Assembly (NCBI GenBank): GCA_013816725.1
Contig: JACDEA010000146.1
Span: forward strand, 1-6,146
DNA length: 6,146 nucleotides
Source: Actinomycetota bacterium
Lineage (GTDB): Bacteria; Actinomycetota; Acidimicrobiia; Acidimicrobiales; JACDEA01
Direction: 5' to 3'
Part shown: positions 1-4,801 of the stretch, in pieces
How positions within the stretch are numbered: the stretch's first letter is position 1
Layout: the number at the start of each line of letters is the position of its first letter
Notes under the pieces: generated by a model
The model's database searches: none
What the model was told of the DNA's origin: nothing
Seen by the model: only the letters and a program-made list of their open reading frames with translations
Translations under genes and position numbers: made by a program

Positions 1-534
1 CACGGGTCCGTGATCACGGATCGCGATGCGGGAAATGGCAGCGACGTCGAGATACATGCGCCACACCATGGCGTCGTCTCCACCGAGCGCCCACACGACT
101 GCGGCCTTGATCGGCGAGACGTGGCTTACGACGACGACGTCGCGCGCGGTCGCCTCGGCGACCAGCGACTCACACGCCGCCCGCACGCGCGAGCCGACGT
201 CGGCCAGCGACTCGCCGCCGGGCGGGGCGATCGTCGGATCGGCGCGCCAGCGCCGCCACCACTCGGGGTCGACGTCGCCGAGAGGCGTGTTCTCCAGCGT
301 GCCGTAGTCGATCTCGAGCCACCGCTCGTCGACATCGACGGGCCGGTCGAAGTACGCCGCGGTCTGGCCGGCGCGGGCGAGTGGGCTGCTGATCACGCGA
401 TCGACGGGGCCGATCGCTGCGGCCACCGCCGCAGCTTGGCGCTCACCCAATTCTGTGAGCGGCGGGTCGCTGCGGCCCAGCAGCCGGCCGGCGGCATTGG
501 TCGCCGTCTGCCCGTGGCGGACGAGGATCAGCAT
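1..534 (-). CDS. Histidine phosphatase family protein (phosphoglycerate mutase-like / CobC-like), C-terminus cut by window edge
   Basis: This is a member of the histidine phosphatase superfamily, whose enzymes remove phosphate through a phospho-histidine intermediate in the cytoplasm. 178 residues are visible and the frame is still open at base 1. The catalytic motif LVRHGQT lies at the extreme N-terminus (His7 would be phosphorylated). SSPLARAGQTA carries the conserved Arg54, WLEIDYG gives the likely acid Glu74, PPGGES is at 104-109, and SHVSP supplies the second His (138). The ATG at 534 is 10 bp after the stop of the zinc-ribbon gene, with GGGGTGA just upstream, so the two are probably co-transcribed. 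The same neighbour pair exists in Mycobacterium tuberculosis (Rv2229c-Rv2228c), where the phosphatase is fused to RNase HI; here no RNase H domain precedes it. Alpha-ribazole phosphatase, a sugar-phosphate phosphatase or another small-molecule substrate are all possible. The family is certain; the substrate is not. Confidence 0.93.
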   Translation of the reverse strand, partial: MLILVRHGQTATNAAGRLLGRSDPPLTELGERQAAAVAAAIGPVDRVISSPLARAGQTAAYFDRPVDVDERWLEIDYGTLENTPLGDVDPEWWRRWRADPTIAPPGGESLADVGSRVRAACESLVAEATARDVVVVSHVSPIKAAVVWALGGDDAMVWRMYLDVAAISRIAIRDHGPV

Positions 535-544
535 GCGGTTGCGG

Positions 545-1270
545 TCACCCCGGGGGGACGAGGATCCGCCCGCATTGATCGCAGAGGATCAGCGTGTCGG
601 GCGGCGAATGCTTGATGCGGTCGATCTCGGTGGCCGGCAGCGTGAGATGGCATCCTCCGCACGACGAGCGGTTGAGTGGTGCCGCTCCCGTGCCACCGAG
701 TTTCTTCCGCAGCGCGTCGTAACGCTGAAGAAGCGCGTCGGGGATGTTCTCGGCCAGGCCGTCGCGTGCGATCTGCTCGCGGCCGACTTCGGTGTCGATC
801 TCCTCCTCGGCGATCGCTATGGCCTGTTCGAGCCGGCGGATCTCGTCGGCCATGGCCGTGAGCCTCGCCTCCAACTCGGCGATGCGGGCGTCGAGCGGTT
901 CGCGCTGATCGAGGAGTTCCAAGGCCTGGTCCTCGAGGTGGGACCCGAACGACTTCAGCCGACCGATCTCCTCGGCCATCGCCTGGAGATCGCGCGACGC
1001 ACTCACCTCGCCGGAGTACATGCGCTTGTCGATCTGCGTCGCCCGCGCCTCGCTGGTCGCCAGCTCGGCCTCTAGCGCGGCTTCCCGCTCGGCGATTTCG
1101 TCGCGCTGCGCGGCGATCTGGTCGCGCTCGGCCGCGATGGCCTGACCGTCGCGGAGCAGGCGCTGGCGCTCGGCCCGCTCGGGCAGCGTTTCGTGGCGAT
1201 GGTGCAGCTGGTCCAGCGCAGTGTCGTGGTCCTGAACCGCCAACAGTGTGTGAAGCTCCTCCGAAGCCAT
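545..1270 (-). CDS. Coiled-coil protein with C-terminal C4 zinc ribbon (Rv2229c/CdsZ-like)
   Basis: This 241-residue protein belongs to the actinobacterial C4 zinc-ribbon family that includes M. tuberculosis Rv2229c. Residues 1-190 are charged heptad-rich helices (a long antiparallel coiled coil) containing the family's RMYSGEVSASRDLQAMAEEI segment at 83-102. The C-terminus holds CGGC (Cys204, Cys207) and CDQC (Cys230, Cys233), which would bind one zinc. Such proteins are thought to be nucleic-acid or nucleotide-linked regulators, but the molecular role is not settled and I do not assign one. I chose the ATG at 1270 because MASEELHTLLAVQDHDTALD matches the usual N-terminal helix of the family. 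A TTG at 1303 would add 11 unrelated residues. The histidine phosphatase follows 10 bp downstream on the same strand. The Nif3-like gene that lies upstream in mycobacteria is absent; a microprotein and a tRNA sit there instead. Confidence 0.93.
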   Translation of the reverse strand: MASEELHTLLAVQDHDTALDQLHHRHETLPERAERQRLLRDGQAIAAERDQIAAQRDEIAEREAALEAELATSEARATQIDKRMYSGEVSASRDLQAMAEEIGRLKSFGSHLEDQALELLDQREPLDARIAELEARLTAMADEIRRLEQAIAIAEEEIDTEVGREQIARDGLAENIPDALLQRYDALRKKLGGTGAAPLNRSSCGGCHLTLPATEIDRIKHSPPDTLILCDQCGRILVPPG

Positions 1271-1279
1271 CCGATTGCC

Positions 1280-1285
1280 AAAGTA
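1280..1285 (-). promoter_or_regulatory. Possible -10 element (TACTTT) for the zinc-ribbon/phosphatase operon
   Basis: Read on the minus strand, TACTTT fits the actinobacterial -10 pattern TANNNT and ends 9 nt before the ATG at 1270. No Shine-Dalgarno sequence precedes that ATG, so a leaderless or near-leaderless mRNA is possible. No convincing -35 element is seen at 16-18 bp. This is a weak, position-based call. Confidence 0.25.
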
Positions 1286-1358
1286 GCGGGCGCCGGTAGC
1301 CAACCCGTCCGCGGCATTGCGGGGCGTAGAACGGGATCGCGAGGGGAACAGCTAGCGC

Positions 1359-1436
1359 ATGCTCACGATTCTGTTGATCGTCCTGGTCGTATTGCTGCTC
1401 ACCGGCGGCATCGGTTACGGGCGCCGCCGCCGCTGA
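1359..1436 (+). CDS. 25-residue single-pass membrane microprotein
   Basis: A very short gene. The product begins MLTILLIVLVVLLL and ends GGIGYGRRRR: one hydrophobic helix of about 13 residues, then Gly-Gly-Ile-Gly-Tyr-Gly and four arginines. The arginine cluster predicts a cytoplasmic C-terminus by the positive-inside rule. AGGGGA (1342-1347) lies 11 nt before the ATG, a usable though slightly distant ribosome binding site. Tiny hydrophobic proteins of this general look (Leu/Ile/Val stretch, then a Gly-Tyr-rich turn) are common and poorly studied in bacteria; DUF3309 is a loosely similar example, but I do not claim membership. The gene is divergent from the zinc-ribbon operon and convergent with tRNA-Val. 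Against it: a chance ORF of this length is easy to find. In its favour: the strongly non-random hydrophobic composition, ribosome binding site and clean gap placement. Confidence 0.5.
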   Translation: MLTILLIVLVVLLLTGGIGYGRRRR

Positions 1437-1480
1437 CCTGCGCCTCCGGTGCGCGGTGGGCGCGGGGCCCGATGGGGCGG

Positions 1481-1524
1481 GTGTCGGTGCTCCATGTGCC
1501 GAAAGGGCTATCGAACACCGACAC
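1481..1524. terminator. Long inverted repeat between convergent microprotein and tRNA-Val, possible bidirectional terminator
   Basis: GTGTCGGTGCTC (1481-1492) and GAACACCGACAC (1513-1524) form a 12-position stem with one mismatch (9 perfect base pairs at the base). In minus-strand RNA the mismatch becomes a G-U wobble. The 20-nt loop contains a small GCC/GGC hairpin. It lies 44 nt after the microprotein stop and 35 nt after the 3' end of tRNA-Val, where both transcripts should end. There is no T-run on either side, so it is not a classical intrinsic terminator; an RNA-processing or regulator-binding site is also possible. Confidence 0.4.
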
Positions 1525-1558
1525 GTCCGGTCATGGTGTGTGTCACGGCGAAGAGCTG

Positions 1559-1635
1559 TGGTGGGCGCAGAGGGATTCGAACCCCCGACATCTGGCTTGT
1601 AAAGCCAGCGCTCTAACCAACTGAGCTATGCGCCC
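1559..1635 (-). tRNA. tRNA-Val (anticodon TAC), CCA encoded
   Basis: Reading the minus strand from 1635, the acceptor arm GGGCGCA pairs perfectly with TGCGCCC. The D-arm is GCTC/GAGC, and the anticodon stem CTGGC/GCCAG encloses the loop TTTACAA, giving anticodon TAC (valine). The T-arm is GGGGG-TTCGAAT-CCCTC. The discriminator A at 1562 is followed by genomic CCA (1561-1559), which the second tRNA in this window lacks. The gene is divergent from the sigma factor, with 76 bp between the tRNA 5' end and the sigma start codon. Confidence 0.96.
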
Positions 1636-1711
1636 GATGATCCCAGGATCGCGGGCGTGCGGGCATTACCCTCGATCGGAGCTTCAGCCTAGGACGCACG
1701 ACGGGAGCAGC

Positions 1712-2734
1712 ATGGCGGCACGCAGCGAGAGCGACGTCGTTGAAGACCTGTTGCGCCAGTACCTGCGCGAGATCGGCGTGCACGCGCTTCTCACCTCGGC
1801 CGACGAAGTAACACTGGGCCAGGCCGTACAAGCGGGCATCGAGGCCGAAGCGGTTTTGGCCAGCGCGGGATCCGACCTTACGGCGCGGCGTCGCAAGCAA
1901 CTCGAGGCGGTGGCGGCCACCGGCCGCGAGGCCAAGCGGCACTTCATCGTCGGCAACCTCCGGCTCGTGGTGTCGATTGCGAAGCGCTACCACGCGCAAG
2001 GCTTCTCGCTCCTCGACCTGGTGCAGGAAGGCAACCTCGGCCTGATCCGCGCCGTGGAGAAGTTCGATCCGAGCCGGGGCTACAAGTTCTCCACGTACGC
2101 GACCTGGTGGGTGCGCCAGGCCATCGGTCGGGCCATCGCCGACAAGGGTCGCACCATCCGACTCCCGGCTCGCGTCAACGACACCATCGCACGGGTCCGG
2201 CGGTCGACCACGCGGCTCAACGAATCGCTGGGGCGGTCGCCCAGCCACGAGGAGATCGCCGCCGACGCGGGCCTCACCGTCCAAGCGCTGCTCGACCTCG
2301 AGCGCATCGCACCGGACCCCATCTCGCTGCACACGCCGATCGGCACCGGCGATGGTGAGTTGGGGGACCTGGTGGAGGACCTGTCGGCCCAGATTCCGTT
2401 CGAAGCGGCGGCCGCCGCGCTCGAGCACGAAGAGATCGCCGCGGGCATCGGCGCGTTGTCGACCCGCGAGCAGCAGGTCCTTGCGCTCAGGTTCGGGCTC
2501 GACGGACACGTACCGCTCACGCTCGAACAGGTAGGACGCCAGTTCGAACTCACCCGCGAGCGGATCCGTCAGATCGAATCCAAGGCGCTAACCAAGCTGC
2601 GCCACCCGTCGACGCCGAGCAACCGGCGCGAGCTGACCGCGCTTCTTGAAGTGCGCGCCCGCAAGCGAGCTGGCCGGGGCCCCGCCGAGCCCCGGCCTCC
2701 CGCTCATTCCGATCACGCCGTCAACTGGGCCTGA
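1712..2734 (+). CDS. RNA polymerase sigma factor, sigma-70 family, primary-like (group 2, SigA/SigB/HrdB type)
   Basis: A 340-residue factor that directs core RNA polymerase to promoters. Region 1.2 is about residues 8-45 (DLLRQYLREIG). Region 2 is about 76-140, with FIVGNLRLVVSIAKRY, GFSLLDLVQEGNLGLIRAVEKF and YKFSTYATWWVRQAI: the core-binding and -10-recognising helices with the melting aromatics. Region 3 is about 146-228 (GRTIRLPARVNDTIARVRR). Region 4 is about 245-300, with the helix-turn-helix TLEQVGRQFELTRERIRQIE ending at KLRHPS. The absence of a long region 1.1 and the size favour group 2 rather than the essential primary factor. The ATG at 1712 has GGGAG 4 nt upstream; an earlier in-frame ATG at 1628 lies inside the tRNA-Val gene and is rejected. 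After RHPS there is an unusual 40-residue tail rich in Arg, Pro and Ala, whose coding DNA includes a strong hairpin and overlaps the 3' end of the convergent whiB gene. Confidence 0.96.
   Translation: MAARSESDVVEDLLRQYLREIGVHALLTSADEVTLGQAVQAGIEAEAVLASAGSDLTARRRKQLEAVAATGREAKRHFIVGNLRLVVSIAKRYHAQGFSLLDLVQEGNLGLIRAVEKFDPSRGYKFSTYATWWVRQAIGRAIADKGRTIRLPARVNDTIARVRRSTTRLNESLGRSPSHEEIAADAGLTVQALLDLERIAPDPISLHTPIGTGDGELGDLVEDLSAQIPFEAAAAALEHEEIAAGIGALSTREQQVLALRFGLDGHVPLTLEQVGRQFELTRERIRQIESKALTKLRHPSTPSNRRELTALLEVRARKRAGRGPAEPRPPAHSDHAVNWA
2672..2697. terminator. GC-rich perfect hairpin at the sigma/whiB convergence, possible shared terminator
   Basis: GGCCGGGGC (2672-2680) and GCCCCGGCC (2689-2697) form a perfect 9-bp stem with an 8-nt loop. 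It lies 15 bp beyond the whiB stop codon on the minus strand and inside the last codons of the sigma gene, so it encodes part of the odd sigma tail. Neither strand has a following T-run, so pausing, Rho-assisted ending or 3'-end protection are more likely than classical intrinsic termination. Confidence 0.45.
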
Positions 2735-3018
2735 GGGTTCTTGGGCGGACGTCCCCGCTTGCGCTTGAACGCCAACACCTTGCCGTTGGCGAACAGCTGA
2801 CCGCCCCACACACCCCACGGCTCCCGCCGCTGAAGGGCGCCCGCGAGGCACGGCTCGATCACCGGGCACACCTGACAGATGGCCTTGGCCCGGGCGATGT
2901 CATCGAGCTGTTCTGAGAAGAACAGGGTCAGCATCGACGCCGCTCCGTCTCGGCACCGGGCCTCGGCCCAGCGTATTGGCTCTTCTTCTACAAACGCTTC
3001 CCTGCTCTGAGCGAACAC
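2713..3018 (-). CDS. WhiB-family iron-sulfur transcription regulator, WhiB7/WblC-like
   Basis: A 101-residue WhiB-like protein. Four cysteines (Cys22, Cys48, Cys51, Cys57; pattern C-X25-C-X2-C-X5-C) bind a 4Fe-4S cluster. The G[VI]WGG turn that contacts sigma region 4 is at 69-73 in EPWGVWGG, and the C-terminus carries an AT-hook, KRKRGRPPK (85-93), for minor-groove binding. The PWGVWGG-plus-AT-hook end is characteristic of WhiB7/WblC, the actinobacterial activator of intrinsic antibiotic resistance; other lineage-specific WhiB paralogues can look similar, so the exact subclass is inference. I chose the GTG at 3018 because AGGAG (3031-3027) lies 8 nt before it. A TTG at 3066 would overlap the terminator T-run and add 16 residues not typical of the family. 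The gene converges with the sigma factor and overlaps its 3' end by 22 bp. Its leader looks like a transcription attenuator, described separately. Confidence 0.94.
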   Translation of the reverse strand: MFAQSREAFVEEEPIRWAEARCRDGAASMLTLFFSEQLDDIARAKAICQVCPVIEPCLAGALQRREPWGVWGGQLFANGKVLAFKRKRGRPPKNPQAQLTA

Positions 3019-3026
3019 GTCGCCCT

Positions 3027-3031
3027 CTCCT
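3027..3031 (-). promoter_or_regulatory. Ribosome binding site deciding the whiB start (AGGAG)
   Basis: Minus-strand AAAAGGAGAGGGCGAC directly precedes the GTG at 3018, giving an AGGAG core with 8-nt spacing. It is the clearest Shine-Dalgarno sequence in the window and lies downstream of the leader terminator, so whiB translation requires read-through of, or a start beyond, that terminator. Confidence 0.75.
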
Positions 3032-3060
3032 TTTCTCTGGGTGAGTCCTCGTGTGATGGC

Positions 3061-3091
3061 AAACAAAAAGACCGCCGGCTTGTGCCGGCGG
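3061..3091 (-). terminator. Intrinsic terminator in the whiB leader (attenuator candidate)
   Basis: On the minus strand CCGCCGGC (3091-3084), loop ACAA and GCCGGCGG (3079-3072) form a perfect 8-bp GC stem, followed by TCTTTTTGTTT (3071-3061). This is the classical Rho-independent shape, and it points toward whiB. It ends about 42 nt before the whiB start codon, leaving little room for a separate promoter, and no TANNNT-type -10 with a -35 partner is seen there. It could instead end the transcript of the inositol-phosphatase-like gene whose stop is at 3405, but that is over 300 nt upstream. Confidence 0.85.
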
Positions 3092-3157
3092 CCTCAGGGC
3101 CTCCTCAGAGGAATGTCTGGCTCTAGCCAGAACTTCCTCCTCGGCCCATCGGCCGCC
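3087..3157 (-). promoter_or_regulatory. Antiterminator/terminator switch in the whiB leader
   Basis: Minus-strand GGCGGCC (3157-3151), inside the upstream ORF, is perfectly complementary over 7 nt to GGCCGCC (3093-3087), which includes the first arm of the intrinsic terminator. Pairing them would block the terminator. Between them is a second hairpin, TCTGGC/GCCAGA (3131-3126 with 3121-3116), whose 4-nt loop TAGA holds the TAG stop codon of the upstream ORF. A competing small hairpin CGGCC/GGCCG (3155-3151 with 3146-3142) also exists. The arrangement fits the known logic of whiB7/wblC leaders, where translation of an upstream ORF favours termination and ribosome stalling favours read-through. 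The pairings are seen; the switch is inferred. Confidence 0.5.
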
Positions 3158-3275
3158 CGCTGTGGTCAGTGGTCATCGAGCAATTGCGCTTGAACGACCC
3201 CTGGACGGGCGCGGAACCGGCGAACGTGATGGCGTAACGCAGGCGCGCGCCACCGAGAGCTGCTGCTCCCGGCAT
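3123..3275 (-). CDS. Candidate upstream ORF (leader peptide) of the whiB gene
   Basis: A 50-codon reading frame from ATG 3275 to TAG 3125-3123. GGAG (3286-3283) lies 7 nt before the ATG, a good ribosome binding site. An in-frame ATG at 3176 would give a 17-residue peptide (MTTDHSGRPMGRGGSSG) with no ribosome binding site; another at 3149 would give 8 residues. The peptide has no recognised domain and no clear hydrophobic segment. Its interest is positional: its codons cover the antiterminator strand of the leader and its stop lies in a hairpin loop just before the terminator. Leader peptides of whiB7-type genes are poorly conserved, so a lack of homologues would not count against it. It may also be a chance frame in GC-rich DNA. 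Confidence 0.4.
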   Translation of the reverse strand: MPGAAALGGARLRYAITFAGSAPVQGSFKRNCSMTTDHSGRPMGRGGSSG

Positions 3276-3404
3276 TACTGCGCTCCAAGCCATCTGCACT
3301 CGATCGACTCCCTGTTAGCTATGTCGCGTGTTCGGCGCGATCAGACGCGTGCGTCCCGAGGACTCTCCCCGGACTGCCTATGCAACCGTGCCGCGACGTT
3401 GCCG
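3276..3404. other. Intergenic stretch between the phosphatase stop and the whiB leader ORF
   Basis: This stretch should contain the promoter for the whiB leader transcript if one exists. On the minus strand I find no convincing -35/-10 pair and no AT-rich block of the kind found beside the -35 of mycobacterial whiB7 promoters. A partly paired GTCC...GGAC hairpin around 3353-3374 could end the phosphatase transcript but has no T-run. Longer open frames on the plus strand here lack coding character. Confidence 0.4.
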
Positions 3405-4211
3405 TCAACCCCTTTTTGCAGGAATGTCGGAGTTCACCCGGCGACGGGCGGCGAGCACCTCTTCCAGCAGTGCCGGCGTGGCGGCGGCGATAGGCATCCG
3501 GCGCGCCGCCCAGTCCAGCGTGACGAGTTCCTCGTCCTTGCCGTCGGCGATGACGGCGCCGGCCTCCTGGCAGATCAGCAGTCCGCCGAGGTAGTCCCAT
3601 GCGCCGTGATGACCGGGCGTGCAGTCGACGTACGCGTCGAGCACGCCGGCGGCCACCGCCGAGATGTCGAGCGCGGCGGCTCCCATGGCCCGGAACTGGC
3701 GCCAACCGAGGTGTTCGCCGGGGTAGCCGCTGATGCCGACGATTGATTCGGCGAGGCGCACCGCGTTGCTCGGCGCGATGGGCGCGCCGTCGCGGCGTGC
3801 TCCACCGCCGCGCACCGCCTCGAAGCGCGTTCCGCTCGCTTGGTTGACGACGACGGCGGCGAGCGGCCCGTCACCGTCGACCGCGCACAAGCTGGTCGCG
3901 TACCAGGGGACCCCATGGAACGCGTTGGTGGATCCGTCGAGCGGGTCGACGACCACCACGATGTCGCGATCGGTTTCGTGGGGCCCGGACTCCTCGCTCA
4001 AGATCCCGACGCCGGCGCGGCGCAGGCGCTCGAGGGCGGCGTCGTCGGCCGCGATATCCGAGAGGTGCTGGCCCGCCCGCGTGCCCGCGAGACCCCAGTC
4101 GGTGACGGCGTCGAGCGCGGTACGGACCGCCGTAGCGGTGTCGTGCAGCAACTCGAGCAGCAGATCGTCTTGCAGGGGGCCGACACTACGCTGGCCATCG
4201 ATGGCGGTCAT
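3405..4211 (-). CDS. Inositol monophosphatase family protein
   Basis: A 268-residue enzyme of the lithium-sensitive, Mg2+-dependent phosphomonoesterase superfamily (inositol-1-phosphatase, CysQ/PAP phosphatase, fructose-1,6-bisphosphatase and histidinol-phosphatase relatives). Metal-binding motifs are present in order: SDIAADDAAL (51-60), LSEESG (Glu73/Glu74), VDPLDGSTNAFHG (Asp89, Asp92) and GAWDYLGGLLICQEAG with Asp206. Length is normal for the family and no transmembrane segment is seen. The ATG at 4211 has GGGGA about 5 nt upstream. Plausible roles are myo-inositol production for phosphoinositides or mycothiol, histidinol-phosphate hydrolysis, or sulfur metabolism; sequence motifs alone do not decide, and no neighbour gives a pathway clue. 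It is divergent from the hypothetical gene at 4201, and the two starts overlap by 11 bp. Confidence 0.95.
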   Translation of the reverse strand: MTAIDGQRSVGPLQDDLLLELLHDTATAVRTALDAVTDWGLAGTRAGQHLSDIAADDAALERLRRAGVGILSEESGPHETDRDIVVVVDPLDGSTNAFHGVPWYATSLCAVDGDGPLAAVVVNQASGTRFEAVRGGGARRDGAPIAPSNAVRLAESIVGISGYPGEHLGWRQFRAMGAAALDISAVAAGVLDAYVDCTPGHHGAWDYLGGLLICQEAGAVIADGKDEELVTLDWAARRMPIAAATPALLEEVLAARRRVNSDIPAKRG

Positions 4212-4761
4212 CGACGTCCCCGGCTACGTGGCCAGCATGAAGGACCACGCGGTCGATCACGGATTCCACGTGCACGACGAGCGCCATTTCGTCGAGACCT
4301 ACTCGCTGAATCAGGTGTGGGAGGTCGACCTGCACCCCGAGGAGGGCTGTGGCGGTCCGCTCGATCTGCACCTCGCGCTCGAGGTCGATCCGCGGGTGCT
4401 GCTGGCGTTCGAGGATGTGGTCGTCGACCTGCCCGAGGATGTCGACCCGCCCGACGACTTCCAGTTCCCACTCATCTTCACGTGGGCCTTGCCGCCGCTG
4501 CCCAGCGGGCCCGACCTGCTGCGCCTGGCCATCGACCTGGCCGGCGTCGGACGGGTGGAGCTGCCGCTGGAGGTCTCCGCCATCGACTCGTATCCGGCGG
4601 CGACCGACGCGTCCGAGCGACGCCTGACGATCGTCGCCCGCCAGCAGGTGAGCCTGTCGCGGATCTTCGCCGGGGAGGAGCCCATCTGCGAGGTCCTCGA
4701 CCGCTGCCTGGCGGTCAGTCGCTACCTGCTCGACGCCGCGCCGGGCTGGCTGAGCGACTGA
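4201..4761 (+). CDS. Hypothetical acidic protein, 186 residues
   Basis: I do not recognise a family. The product is cytoplasmic by appearance (no signal peptide or membrane helix), rich in Asp, Glu, Leu and Pro, with a beta-strand-like segment QVWEVDLHPEEGCGGPLDLHL at 38-58 (aromatic, acidic and His residues, plus CGGPLDL), an acidic Pro-rich stretch LPEDVDPPDD (77-86), and a C-terminal helical part LSRIFAGEEPICEVLDRCL (152-170). The strong G/C third-position bias begins right at the ATG at 4201 and is absent upstream, which supports this start; an in-frame ATG at 4237 (174 residues) would avoid overlap with the divergent phosphatase start. Neither has a Shine-Dalgarno sequence, so a leaderless mRNA is possible. 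Two Cys (163, 169) and Cys50 are not arranged as a metal site. It converges with the downstream tRNA. Confidence 0.8.
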   Translation: MAVIDVPGYVASMKDHAVDHGFHVHDERHFVETYSLNQVWEVDLHPEEGCGGPLDLHLALEVDPRVLLAFEDVVVDLPEDVDPPDDFQFPLIFTWALPPLPSGPDLLRLAIDLAGVGRVELPLEVSAIDSYPAATDASERRLTIVARQQVSLSRIFAGEEPICEVLDRCLAVSRYLLDAAPGWLSD

Positions 4762-4801
4762 GCAGTTCGGCGCTCTTGCTCCCGTGGCGACGCACCAGTT
4801 G

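Noticed and set aside
1271..1303. TTG start at 1303 for the zinc-ribbon gene
   Set aside because: The added 11 residues are not part of the usual family N-terminus; not fully excluded because ATG 1270 lacks a Shine-Dalgarno sequence.
1559..1635. Plus-strand CTTGTAA read as a tRNA-Thr(TGT) anticodon
   Set aside because: The T-loop (TTCGAAT), D-arm and acceptor fold correctly only on the minus strand, where the anticodon is TAC.
1628..1711. N-terminal extension of the sigma factor from ATG 1628
   Set aside because: It starts within the tRNA-Val gene, and the extra 28 residues do not resemble sigma factors; ATG 1712 has a ribosome binding site.
3019..3066. TTG start at 3066 for the whiB gene
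   Set aside because: It lies in the T-run of the intrinsic terminator and has no ribosome binding site, while GTG 3018 has AGGAG at good spacing.
3733..4200. Plus-strand open frame running into the hypothetical gene from 3733
   Set aside because: It is antisense to the inositol-phosphatase-like gene, has Ser/Thr/Arg-rich antisense-type composition and lacks third-position G/C bias before 4201.
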